Assembly (NCBI RefSeq): GCF_003260975.1
Contig: NZ_CP030041.1
Span: forward strand, 3,705,001-3,769,000
From: Echinicola strongylocentroti
GTDB taxonomy: Bacteria; Bacteroidota; Bacteroidia; Cytophagales; Cyclobacteriaceae
Length of the DNA: 64,000 nucleotides
Direction: 5' to 3'
The notes under the pieces were generated by a model. That model worked only from the letters and a program-made list of their open reading frames with translations, searched no databases and was not told where the DNA came from. This document shows positions 41,436 through 51,000 of the stretch, in pieces; position 1 is the stretch's first letter; each line of letters opens with the position of its first letter. A program made the translations under genes and the position numbers.

Positions 41436-41936
41436 GAGTAGTTACTGGGACAGGTAAATGCCGCTACACAGCTGGATTATGGAAACGGATTGGCGGGAAT
41501 CGGTAGCGTTATCAATTACCTGTATCAGAAGGGATTATTGGAAGAAAGCCCCTTTGAACTTTTTTCGGAGCCGGAGGATACGTTGATAAAGGTGCTTTTT
41601 GGGGTCAGGTGCCATGAAATCACCCTTTCGGAGGGATTGCCCGGGATTGGGATATATTTTCTGTTCCGCCTTAGGGAAACCGGTTTGCGGGGGGATTCCT
41701 TTCAGGCCATGCGGTATAGGGAAGCGATCATCGCCACCATAGACCAGCTGAATGATTTCCTTAAGCGAATGCCCCGGGAAAAACTCGCTCAATATGACCT
41801 GAGTATCTGTCATGGCTGGAGTGGGGTTTACCTGTACTTGCTGCAAGTGGAACGATTGGGATATGTAAAGGAGAAAATTACCAAACTGGTCCATCGGATA
41901 CAGATGATGATTGGTAAATTAACGTTCACGAGTTGA
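41436..41936 (+). pseudogene. LanC-like protein fragment (decayed copy of 43405-44487)
   Basis: Closely matches the middle of the LanC-like protein downstream: YGNGLAGIGSVINYL, EESPFELFSEPEDTL, SEGLPGIGIYFLFRL and CHGWSGVYLYLLQ. About 50 N-terminal residues are missing, an in-frame TAG sits near the break (41438 region), and the C-terminal half is lost where the sequence jumps into the ACGTTCACGAGTT promoter repeat. This is the remnant third gene of cassette 1. Confidence 0.8.
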
Positions 41937-41939
41937 AAC

Positions 41940-42040
41940 ACTACGTTCACGAGTTATACCGGTACACTTTCCCTTTGGTATTGATATATTGTATAGGTTA
42001 AAGCTGTTAATCAATTCTTTAACCAAAAAACAATGTTGAC
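41940..42040 (+). promoter_or_regulatory. Promoter repeat of peptide cassette 2
   Basis: Second copy of 39646-39760. An extra ACGTTCACGAGTT (41923-41935) directly before it marks the joint with the truncated LanC-like fragment. Confidence 0.55.
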
Positions 42041-42268
42041 ATGAAAAAGAAAAGAAGATTACCAAGAGTAGTGATGGCAGCGAGTGTAGCTGCCATGGGC
42101 GTGGGTGTTTTTCAGACTATTGATGCGGAGGCGATGACTACAGGATCGGGCGCAATGTGTTGCGCTTTTGATGGAGATGGTTGTGTCGATGATTTTGGGT
42201 TTTTTTATCCAGAAGATGTAATGGTTGCTAGGGAATTCCCTGGAGACACCTGTACTAATCATCAGTAG
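42041..42268 (+). CDS. Cys-rich secreted peptide precursor 2 (NVEALA-like)
   Basis: A 75-residue precursor whose leader is nearly identical to that at 39761 (differences at positions 6 and 27). After AEA the core has four cysteines (40, 41, 48, 71) and acidic stretches (DGDGCVDD). The core is unrelated to precursor 1, a pattern of conserved leader with variable product. A strong hairpin follows the stop codon. Intact propeller and LanC-like genes follow. Confidence 0.75.
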   Translation: MKKKRRLPRVVMAASVAAMGVGVFQTIDAEAMTTGSGAMCCAFDGDGCVDDFGFFYPEDVMVAREFPGDTCTNHQ

Positions 42269-42270
42269 GA

Positions 42271-42301
42271 TATATTGGAGCGATGTAATTCGCTCCAATA
42301 T
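42271..42301 (+). other. Hairpin between precursor 2 and the propeller gene
   Basis: ATATTGGAGCG (42271-42281) pairs perfectly with CGCTCCAATAT (42291-42301) around a 9-base loop. There is no strong T-run. It could trim or stabilise the precursor mRNA so that peptide is made in excess over the downstream proteins. Confidence 0.6.
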
Positions 42302-42325
42302 TATATTCAATTAAATGAAATATAA

Positions 42326-43408
42326 ATGAAAGTAGCCAAGCTTAGCTTTAGTTTAATTGTCCTCTTAATGTTATTTGTTTCATGTTCGTATAATAAGGAT
42401 AGATTTCATAAGGTGTTTTCTTTTGAGTCAATATCAGAAATAAAATCCCTGGAAGGGGTTAAACATGAATTTGTTGAGCTGATAAACCCAAAAAAAATCG
42501 AACTAAAAAATAAATTTCTGATAATAGGAGAAAGTAGAAGAATTGACGATTACAATTTTCCTATACACATTATTGATAAAGTAAAAATGAAGTACCTTTC
42601 AGGAAAAGGGAAAATAGGGTTTGGACCTGGTGAAATATCAGATGCTTATGGAATAGGTGTAAGTGGGAAAGACAGTATGTTGTGGGTGTATTCAGCTCTT
42701 GAAAAGCGATTTTCTAAGTTTAATATTTATGACCAAGAGCAACTTTCAAAATATCAGATAAAGCAGGATGAAAACTTTTTTATGGCAACAGCCATGGCTT
42801 GGAGTTCAGATAGTTCTGTGGTGTGTCGGATGGCCAATGATCCAAAAAAATTTGTTGAGTTTAAAATAGATGGGACAAGGTTAGCGGGCTATGGACTTTG
42901 GCAGAATTTAGAAGTTGGTGAGGAACTTAACGATTTTAATATGGGGCAACTAAATCATGGGTGGTTCAAAGGAAATAGAGAAAAGAATATTTATGTTAAC
43001 GCTGGCTATAATCGGGATCATATTGAAATTCTGCATAAAAGGAAAGGAGAAATTTACACTATAGATGGTCCAAGAAATGAGATTCCTAAATATAAGTTTG
43101 TTTCTGGAGGAAAAGGAAGATTAAATCGCCTAATAATAGATGAAGATAACCCAAAAGCCTACCGAGATGTGTGTATTGGGGATGAATATATATATGGTTT
43201 ATATTCTGGATACACTAGAAAGGAAATATTGCGGGAAGGTAAATATGCCAATGATATCTTTGTTTTTAATTATCAGGGAGATATTATAGATCATTACAAA
43301 ATTGACATTTCTTTAAGTGCTTTTACTGTGGATGATAAATCAGGGAAAATATATGGAATCACTGCGGATGAAAATCCAGGAATTGCTGTTTTTAATGTGC
43401 CTGATTGA
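42326..43408 (+). CDS. BF3164-like / TolB-like 6-bladed beta-propeller lipoprotein
   Basis: A 360-residue lipoprotein with lipobox LFVSC (Cys about 20). Propeller motifs include KGKIGFGPGEISDAYGIG, ALEKRFSKFNIYD and DDKSGKIYGITADENPGIAVF. The minus-strand protein at 56638-57732 ends with the same pattern, so both belong to one family. It overlaps the LanC-like gene by 4 bp, indicating coupled translation. In Bacteroidota such propellers accompany NVEALA-type peptides; they may bind or handle the peptide at the envelope. Confidence 0.82.
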   Translation: MKVAKLSFSLIVLLMLFVSCSYNKDRFHKVFSFESISEIKSLEGVKHEFVELINPKKIELKNKFLIIGESRRIDDYNFPIHIIDKVKMKYLSGKGKIGFGPGEISDAYGIGVSGKDSMLWVYSALEKRFSKFNIYDQEQLSKYQIKQDENFFMATAMAWSSDSSVVCRMANDPKKFVEFKIDGTRLAGYGLWQNLEVGEELNDFNMGQLNHGWFKGNREKNIYVNAGYNRDHIEILHKRKGEIYTIDGPRNEIPKYKFVSGGKGRLNRLIIDEDNPKAYRDVCIGDEYIYGLYSGYTRKEILREGKYANDIFVFNYQGDIIDHYKIDISLSAFTVDDKSGKIYGITADENPGIAVFNVPD

Positions 43409-44487
43409 TCCTGATTTGTATGATAGACTATCTCCATTTAAACACTTCCTTTTCGGACAATCTAGGTCTAATAAATGGCAAAAGCGCTTCCATCCTATAT
43501 TTCTCAAGCTTGGAAGATCCGTTTTATGCCGAAGATATTGCTTATTCTTTTTTAGAGGAGTTGCTCGGACAAGTAAACGTAGCTTCATTGCTTGATTACG
43601 GAAACGGGTTTGCGGGAATTGGCAGCCTTATCAATTACCTGCATCAGAAGGAATTGCTGGAAGAAAGCCCCTTTGAACTTTTTTCGGAGCCGGAGGATAC
43701 GTTGATAAAGGTGCTTTTTGGGGCCAGGTGCCATGAAATCACCCTTTCGGAGGGATTGCCCGGGATTGGGATGTATTTTCTGTTTCGCCTTAGGGACAGC
43801 GGTTTGCCGGAGGATTCCTTTCAGGCCATGCGGTATAAGGAAGCGATCATCGCTACGATTGACCAGCTGAATCATTTGCTTAAGCGAATGCCTCAGGAAA
43901 AATTAGCTGAATATGACCTGAGCATTTGGCATGGCTGGTCTGGGGTTTACCTGTACTTGCTGCAAGCGAAACGATTGGGATATGTAAAAGAGAAGATAGC
44001 TGAGTTAACGCTGCAGGTCAGGAAAATTATGGTTGGAATGTTGGGTACAGCAAAGGTAAGCTGGATGCACTTGGAAGCTTGGTTTACGCTTTTCCAAGAC
44101 CCAGATACCTGGCAAAATGAAGTAATGGCGGACAGGCTGGAGCAGTACCTACAACAAATTAAAAGTGAGCCTGTTGATTTTTATAATGCCGCTTTTTACG
44201 CCTTGTTATTGAGGTTATTGGGGGAAGCCACTGGGGCAGCGTCCGCATCCGACCAGTTAGAAAACTTCGTCAGAAAAAAGCTGGACGAAATACCGCTCAG
44301 TCGCCTGTTTTCCGCAGATCCACGGACAGGCGCGATTCCTATGGGATTGGACAGAGGACTGGTGGGGACAGCACTTCCTTTGCACAGCTTGGAAACGGGA
44401 AATTGGGAGTGGTTGGAGCTGTTGGGAATTGGAGAAATGCAATATGAAAAATTGGGAAAGAAAAGTGTAATGAAAAATTTTGAATAA
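43405..44487 (+). CDS. LanC-like protein lacking zinc ligands
   Basis: Up to 360 residues; the start at 43420 (MIDYLHLNTS) is more likely than 43405. The repeated Gly motifs of the lanthionine cyclase barrel are visible: GLINGKSASILYF, GNGFAGIGSLINYL, EGLPGIGMYFLF, HGWSGVYLYLL and GLDRGLVGTALPLH. From the 43420 start only one cysteine remains (in RCHE), so the Cys-Cys-His zinc site of true LanC cyclases is absent. No lanthipeptide dehydratase is encoded in the window. A binding or chaperone-like role in peptide maturation is more likely than lanthionine formation. Confidence 0.75.
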   Translation: MILICMIDYLHLNTSFSDNLGLINGKSASILYFSSLEDPFYAEDIAYSFLEELLGQVNVASLLDYGNGFAGIGSLINYLHQKELLEESPFELFSEPEDTLIKVLFGARCHEITLSEGLPGIGMYFLFRLRDSGLPEDSFQAMRYKEAIIATIDQLNHLLKRMPQEKLAEYDLSIWHGWSGVYLYLLQAKRLGYVKEKIAELTLQVRKIMVGMLGTAKVSWMHLEAWFTLFQDPDTWQNEVMADRLEQYLQQIKSEPVDFYNAAFYALLLRLLGEATGAASASDQLENFVRKKLDEIPLSRLFSADPRTGAIPMGLDRGLVGTALPLHSLETGNWEWLELLGIGEMQYEKLGKKSVMKNFE

Positions 44488-44606
44488 GGAATGGAGAATT
44501 ACTTTGGCTGTGCCTGATTCCTGTTCTTTGTAGAAGGATGTAATTGGGAACTCCCGATAGTGGGGTGGGAAACCTCTTATTAAACAAAAAGAAATGTGAA
44601 AATAAA

Positions 44607-45395
44607 ATGAGCACCTTCAAAAAGACACCTTTAAAAGACGTCAGTTTTTTGATACCTGTTAGGATCGACCATACCGACAGGCTGACTAATCTGGAAGTGA
44701 TCATTGCTTACCTAAGTAAATACTTCGACACATCGGTATGGATATGGGAAAATGATGTGGAGCCGAAAGTTCCGGACTGGATCAGAAAAACCACCAATTA
44801 TCATTTTGAACCTTCCAAAGGGGACTTGTTTCGGAGGACAAGGATTAATAACCGCCTGATCAAGGCATGTGATACTCCGATAGCGGTGCTTTATGATACG
44901 GATGTTATTATCCCGCCACAGCAGCTTATAGCGTCGGTGGAAATGATCCGTCAGCATAGGGCGGGTTTCGCCTTGCCCTATGATGGGCGGTTTGTACAGG
45001 TGGACCGTTATCACCGGAAACTTTTTTCAAGATTGCTCGAACCACGTATGTTAACGGACAGTTTGACGGCTTTTGCAGTGGATACTTACCTGTCAGTGGG
45101 AGGTTGTTTTGTATTTGATCGTGAAGTGTACCGTAGGTGTGGCATGGAAAACGAAGGAATAGAGGGTTGGGGGCATGATGATGCAGAACGGGTAAAACGC
45201 TTAGAAAAGTTGGGGTACAGCATCTTTCGACCCGAAGGTCCTCTTTTCCACCTATGGCATGAGAGGACGGTCAATTCTTGGTTTTATGATGAAGTACGGG
45301 CTATCAGGAGCTGTAGGGCTTACTTGGAAACCTGTAAGGCAGATAGGGGGGCGCTGGAAAGGAGTATCAGCCTGTGGAGATGGAGGGGAGAATAA
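44607..45395 (+). CDS. Glycosyltransferase, GT-A fold with galactosyltransferase-like C-terminus
   Basis: About 262 residues from the chosen start MSTFKKT (upstream in-frame residues look like spacer). The GT-A domain has VSFLIPVRIDHTDRL and the metal-binding DxD in VLYDTDVII. The C-terminal part EGWGHDDAERVKRLEKLGYS resembles the Glyco_transf_7C region of galactosyl- and GalNAc-transferases. Cytoplasmic, no membrane helix. With the next gene it forms a glycosyltransferase pair that could decorate the peptide or an associated glycan. Confidence 0.85.
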   Translation: MSTFKKTPLKDVSFLIPVRIDHTDRLTNLEVIIAYLSKYFDTSVWIWENDVEPKVPDWIRKTTNYHFEPSKGDLFRRTRINNRLIKACDTPIAVLYDTDVIIPPQQLIASVEMIRQHRAGFALPYDGRFVQVDRYHRKLFSRLLEPRMLTDSLTAFAVDTYLSVGGCFVFDREVYRRCGMENEGIEGWGHDDAERVKRLEKLGYSIFRPEGPLFHLWHERTVNSWFYDEVRAIRSCRAYLETCKADRGALERSISLWRWRGE

Positions 45396-45507
45396 AAAAA
45401 TGTAAAATGATGAATTAAGAATGATAAATGGCTGGAATCAATGACGCTTTCGAGTGAGTCCCATTTCAACAGGCAAACGATTCGACAGTTCTACAAAAGC
45501 AACACCC

Positions 45508-46806
45508 ATGAACAACAATTCACCCATCAATCTTATCCTTTTGTATTGCGGACAACGAACCGGGAATTTTGGAGCAGGCTCACATATTGGAAGCCTTTTG
45601 CCTTTTATTAAGAAGGAAAGTAATATTCGTTTTATGGTGATACAGACGGATGACAAGGAGGCCGAAAAGGTGGGAATGGAAAAGATCGATGGGGTGGATG
45701 TGCTCCGTATTCCCCAGCCGGAAAACAAACTCTTTCTGGCCAGTACGCAGGATCCTATTTTTAAAATTTATGCCAAAAGGTTGGTAGAGATCATTTATCC
45801 TTATGTCAGGGGTATAGAAAACCCAATCTTTTGGGTGAACTCTATCGATTACCTCAACGTGTGCTTTGAACTGAAGGAACACTTGGATTGTCAGCTGCTT
45901 TATGTTCACCATGCCTGGAGCTGGAAGATCCATTATAATGTCAGCGATGAGGAGTTTATGGAAGTTTACCGAAAGAATGAATGTACGGATGCATCTACGG
46001 CCATAGAATTTACCCGGTATCAGCAGTCCATAGCCATGCTGGCGGATCAGGTGGTGACCGTAACCGATCAGGCCAAGGGCTTTTTTACTCGATATTTGGG
46101 TGTTCCTATGGGAAAGGTAAGCACCATTTATAATGGCATTGATATGAACGCTAATTCCGATAAGGTGGATAAATGCTTTATTCGTAAAAGGCTGGGGATA
46201 GCTGAAGGTGAAAAGATCATTCTCTATACAGGAAGAATCAAAGCGGACAAAGGGCTTGGTTATTTGTTAGAAGCCTTTAAGAAAGTGTTGGAAGAAGCGC
46301 CTAACTGTAGGTTGGTATTGGTCGGTAAAGGGGATTTTGAGGAGTTTATACCATTGGCCTATCCGCATTCCACCAAGGTGACCTTTACGGGCAAGCTACC
46401 GAAGGAAGCAGTCTATGATTGGTACCGGATAGCCGATGTGGGCATTTTGCCTTCCTTGCATGAACAGTGCAGCTATACGGCCATTGAGATGCGTTTTTTC
46501 CAAGTTCCCATTATTGTCAGTAGTGTGGACGGGCTAGAGGATATGTTTCGAGATGAATACGATGCGCTAAAATTGAAGGTCAACTATAAAGAGAATGGTG
46601 AAAGGACATTGGATACGAATGATATTGCTTCCAATATTTTGCGGATTCTTTCAGACCAAAATCTAGCAAAGAAACTTGCCGAAAATGGTTTAAGTGAAGC
46701 AAAGGAAAAGTTTACTGGGGAAAGAATGTGGAAAGGGTATTTCGATCTTTTGAGGGATATGAATCAAAAAGAGGGATTATTTCAAAGGGGGCAGGAGGGC
46801 TACTGA
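45508..46806 (+). CDS. GT4-type glycosyltransferase (TIGR04157-like)
   Basis: About 432 residues from MNNNSPINLIL. GT-B fold: the N-terminal acceptor domain starts with LILLYCGQRTGNFGAGSHIG, and the C-terminal donor domain has ILYTGRIKADKGLGYLLEAF and the ExxE-like PSLHEQCSYTAIEM. The N-terminal pattern resembles TIGR04157 glycosyltransferases, which occur in Bacteroidota peptide natural-product loci; this match is from memory and not computed. The last gene before the efflux operon. Confidence 0.85.
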   Translation: MNNNSPINLILLYCGQRTGNFGAGSHIGSLLPFIKKESNIRFMVIQTDDKEAEKVGMEKIDGVDVLRIPQPENKLFLASTQDPIFKIYAKRLVEIIYPYVRGIENPIFWVNSIDYLNVCFELKEHLDCQLLYVHHAWSWKIHYNVSDEEFMEVYRKNECTDASTAIEFTRYQQSIAMLADQVVTVTDQAKGFFTRYLGVPMGKVSTIYNGIDMNANSDKVDKCFIRKRLGIAEGEKIILYTGRIKADKGLGYLLEAFKKVLEEAPNCRLVLVGKGDFEEFIPLAYPHSTKVTFTGKLPKEAVYDWYRIADVGILPSLHEQCSYTAIEMRFFQVPIIVSSVDGLEDMFRDEYDALKLKVNYKENGERTLDTNDIASNILRILSDQNLAKKLAENGLSEAKEKFTGERMWKGYFDLLRDMNQKEGLFQRGQEGY

Positions 46807-46951
46807 AGATAGAAAATTTAATTTAATTTTTGTTTAATATAGGTAAATAGGACTTAAAGTCAATCGCTCTCCTCTAAAAGTCACCAAACTCCCTTTGCTT
46901 TTAATTAAATAATTAGTTAATTGAAGAAGTCAACATTTTATTATCTTTTCC

Positions 46952-48025
46952 ATGAATGCAAACAGCCTGTTTTTATTGCTGATTTTACCGTTTCTTTTTT
47001 CCTGTGAAAACAATACGGAGCAACAAGAGGAAATCCCCCTCGAATCCATGCGCAATGAAGTGTCCGCCACCAAGGTGACGGTGGCCAATGCCGAGAAGCG
47101 CTCTTTTGACTACCTGGTCAATGCCTCGGGGAAGGTGGAGGCAGGCCAGCAGGTAATGGTGGTCATCGAGCGGCAGGGTTACCTCAAGGAGCTGGACGTC
47201 CAGGAAGGCCAGTATGTGGAGGCCGGGACGGTCATCGCCCGTCTGGACAATACTGACAATGTTTTCAGAAAGGAAAAGGCCCTGGTGCAGCTGAAAAATG
47301 CGCAGGCATCCTATAACAGCGAAAAACTGGGATTTGGCTCCATTCTGGAAGGGGAAGACCAAGATCATGTCCTCCAGTTGGACGAGCAGCTAAAGGCCAG
47401 CAGCGGCCTGTTGTCCGCAGAGATCGAACTGAAGGAAGCGGAGCTGGAGCTGGCCAAAGCCACCATCAAGGCGCCCATCTCCGGCAAGGTGGCCGACCTG
47501 CAGTTGAAGCCCGGCAGTCTGGTCAATGGAGGCGATGAGCTCTGCGAAGTGCTCAACATCCACAACCTGTTGCTCAGTGTAAAAGTACTCGAATCCGACA
47601 TTCCCTTTATTTCCCTCGGCCAGACGGCGGAGGTCTATCCCGTTTCTGCCGGCACTGGATCGTTGACGGGCAAGGTAAACAGCATCAATCCCAAGGTGGA
47701 CGAAAACGGCTTGGTGGAAGTGGGCATCAAACTGGGCAATTCCCAAAAACTGCTCCCCGGCATGAACGCCCGTGCGGTGATCCGCGCCCCGCAGTCGGAC
47801 AATGTGGTGGTGCCCAAGCAGGCACTGGTCTACCGCTCCGGCCGCCCGGTGGTCTTCACCGTGAACGGCAAGGAGGCCAAGTGGAACTATGTGGAGGTGG
47901 GCAAGGACAATGGCCGTGAGATAGAGGTCCTTGACGGCATCAAAGATGGAGAGACGGTCATCACGAGCAACAACCTGCAGCTGGGGCACCAGGCACAGAT
48001 CCAAATCTCAAAAGAAAACGAATAG
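46952..48025 (+). CDS. RND efflux periplasmic adaptor (membrane fusion protein)
   Basis: A 357-residue lipoprotein (lipobox LFSC, Cys about 18) linking an inner-membrane RND pump to an outer-membrane channel. It has a split barrel-sandwich (lipoyl) domain (ASGKVEAGQQVMVVIERQGYLKELDVQEGQYVEAGTVIARL and IKAPISGKVADLQLKPGSLV), a short helical hairpin, and a C-terminal beta-barrel and membrane-proximal domain (VVVPKQALVYRSGRPVVFTV). The pump gene starts 2 bp after its stop. The operon is clearly GC-richer than the peptide cluster before it. No TolC-type gene lies in the window. Confidence 0.93.
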   Translation: MNANSLFLLLILPFLFSCENNTEQQEEIPLESMRNEVSATKVTVANAEKRSFDYLVNASGKVEAGQQVMVVIERQGYLKELDVQEGQYVEAGTVIARLDNTDNVFRKEKALVQLKNAQASYNSEKLGFGSILEGEDQDHVLQLDEQLKASSGLLSAEIELKEAELELAKATIKAPISGKVADLQLKPGSLVNGGDELCEVLNIHNLLLSVKVLESDIPFISLGQTAEVYPVSAGTGSLTGKVNSINPKVDENGLVEVGIKLGNSQKLLPGMNARAVIRAPQSDNVVVPKQALVYRSGRPVVFTVNGKEAKWNYVEVGKDNGREIEVLDGIKDGETVITSNNLQLGHQAQIQISKENE

Positions 48026-48027
48026 CG

Positions 48028-51000
48028 ATGGTCAGATTTTTATTGGCGCGGCCGATTGCGGTGACCATGGTCTTTGTGGCCCTGATGGTGTTCAGCCTGA
48101 TCGCCTTCACCAAGCTTCCGGTCTCGCTGCTTCCGCCCATCGACGTACCGCAGATCGTGGTGAAGGCGAATTATCCCAATGCCTCCCCCGAGGCGATCGA
48201 GCAGAACGTGCTGCGCCCGGTACGGGAAAGCCTGATCACGCTGAACGGCCTTGAGGACATGCAGAGCAAGGCCGGTAGCGAAACGGGCACGGTGAGGCTG
48301 CAGTTTGCCTACGGCACTTCCATGGAGCTGGCCTATATCGAAGTGAACGAAAAGATCGACCGATTGACCAACAGCCTTCCCGAAGAGCTCTCCCGTCCCC
48401 AGGTCATCCGCATCAATACCAACGACATTCCCATGGTCCGCATCCAAGTGGTGCCCAAGGAAGGTACCGACTATGCAGAGGTGACCAAGTTGGCCGAAAA
48501 TGTGCTCAAAAAACGCATCGAACAGCTGGAAGGAATTTCCCTAGTGGACATCAACGGCAAGCAGGAACGGGTGATCACCGTGCGTCCGGACAAGGCCGTG
48601 CTGGCAGGACTGGGCATGGCCGAGCAGGACGTAATCAATGCCATCACCTCGGGCAACCGGGAACTTCCCGGCATCAGTGTGAAGGACGGCCAGTACCGCT
48701 ATTTCTTGCGGCTGGCCACACGCGTGGATACGCCAGGGGACATCGAAAATCTTCCGGTCAGTGGTCCAGAAGGCCGCGCGGTGCCGCTGGGCAAAGTGGC
48801 CGAGGTGCAGTACCGGATGGAGGAGACGATGGGATATCACCTGTATGGGCAGCGGCAGGGGCTGGTGATTACCGTCCACAAGCAGGCGGCGGCCAAGATG
48901 AACGAACTCATGGAAAAGGTCGGGGAATCTGTGGGCCATTTCAGGCAGGATTATCCGCAGGTGGATTTTGCCATGACCCAGGACCAGAGCACCCTGCTCA
49001 ACGCGGGCATCAGCAACCTGCAGACCAGCCTGCTCTTCGGAGGGCTCTTTGCCTTTGGGGTGCTGTTTATCTTTATGGGCAACTACCGCATGCCGGTGAT
49101 CATTGGTCTGAGCCTGCCCACATCGCTGGTGATCAGTTTTTTGGTCTTCCAGGCAGCGGGCATCTCTATCAACGTCATCTCGCTGAGTGGCCTGGCCCTT
49201 GGGCTGGGCATGCTGATCGACAATGCCATCATCGTCTTGGACAATATCACCCGTAAGCGCCAAGAGGGACTGCCGCTGTTCGAGGCCTGCGTGCAGGGGG
49301 TAAACGAGGTGATGTCCGCACTGATCAGTTCGGTACTGACCACCTTGGCGGTCTTTGTGCCGCTGGTATTCCTGAGCGGGATTTCCGGAGCCCTGTTCCT
49401 TGACCAGGCGGTATCGGTGGCGGCGATCCTGTTTGTTTCGCTGTTGGTGGCCTTTGTGCTGCTGCCACTGCTGTACCGAGTGTTCTTTTCCCATAAAACC
49501 TGGGAGAGCAACCGCGAGGACAGCCGTTTTTTCAAGGCCATAGTAGCTTGGTACAAAAAAGGCTATCAACGGGTGATGGCCAATAGGAAGCTGAGTTTGG
49601 CGCTGCTCCTGATGCTGATTCCGGTGTTTTTGCTTATTGGAATGGCCCTGCCCACGGAGGGACTTCCGCCCATTGCCAAAAAGGATGCCGTGCTGGAGGT
49701 GGACTGGAACGAGCCCATCGGCGTGGCGCAGAACCGGGACCGTATAAAGGAGGTGATGGCCAGCCTTCAAGGGGAATTTGAACACGCAGAAGCGGATGTT
49801 GGTGTGCGGCAGTTTTTGCTCTTTGACGGGGAGAATTCTGTGCAGCAGGCCACGGTGTACATGGATTTTAAGGACCAGCAGTCCAAAGAGAGGCAGACCG
49901 TCCAGTTGGAAAAAATGCTGGGGAATACCTTTCCGCAAGCCACTGTGGAGATCACTGATGCTCCGAATGCCTTTGACCAATTGTTTGCCTCGGATATCCC
50001 CTATTACGAAATGCGCTGGAAGGAGCTGGAAAGCAAGCGGCCTGTCCCCGCTGCCGAGATGGGGCCTTGGCTGGAGGAGCTGCCTGTGACTAATTGGAAA
50101 AAAGGGCCCGGGCTGCAGGAAGAATCAGCAGTGCTCTTCCGGGTGGATCTGGAGAAACTGGCCCTTTACGGGATCGACATCGGTGCGCTGACAGGTGAGA
50201 TCGAAAGGCTCTTTGGCCGCTACACCATCGATGAGATAAGGCGCTTCAGCGAAGTGACGCCGATCCGGCTGGAGGGCAACAAATCGGATTTTATGGCCAT
50301 CCTCCGCAGCAACCACTTGGAAGGCAAGGAAGACCAGCGCTATGCGCTGGCCAACTTTATCAACGTAAGCTATGAAGACCATTATAAATATGTCACGGCG
50401 GACAAGACGGGCATCTACCAATCGGTAAGCCTGACAGGCGCCCATCCCGAGGAACGGGAAGGTGACCTGAAAGAGTGGGGCCGTGGAAAGAATTTCAGTG
50501 TGTCCTTTGCAGGGCAATATTTTAAGGACCGGGAAAATATCCGGCAGCTGATGGGGATTTTGGGCGTGGCGGTGTTGCTGCTGTACTTTATTTTGGCCGC
50601 ACAGTTTGAGAGTTTCGTGCAGCCGCTGATCGTGATCTTTACCTTGCCCTTGGGCATTGGCGGAGCCCTGTTGATGCTCTGGCTGACGGGCACCTCGCTG
50701 AATGTGATGTCCGCCATTGGTCTGGTGGTCATGCTGGGCATCATGGTCAATGACGCCATCCTGAAGATCGATACCGTCAACCGACTGCGGGAGCGCTATG
50801 CCTTGGAGCATACCGGGGAGACAAGCAGGGAAATTCTCGATCGGGCACTGTTCCGAGCAGGGGAAATTCGCCTGAAGCCCATCCTGATGACCTCGATCAC
50901 CACCATTCTGGCGCTGTTGCCGGTGGTGTTCAGCGCCGGATTGGGAGCAGACCTGCAGCGGCCCCTGGTCTTCAGCGTCATCGGTGGCCTGACCATCGGC

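Noticed and set aside
43405..44487. Functional lanthipeptide cyclase
   Set aside because: The Cys-Cys-His zinc ligands are absent and no dehydratase is present, so lanthionine formation is not supported.
48541..49980. Long minus-strand open frame (479 codons) opposite permease 1, and similar ones at 50125-51264 and 52917-54134
   Set aside because: They mirror GC-rich permease codons, encode His/Gln-rich low-complexity protein without family motifs, and overlap clear RND genes completely.
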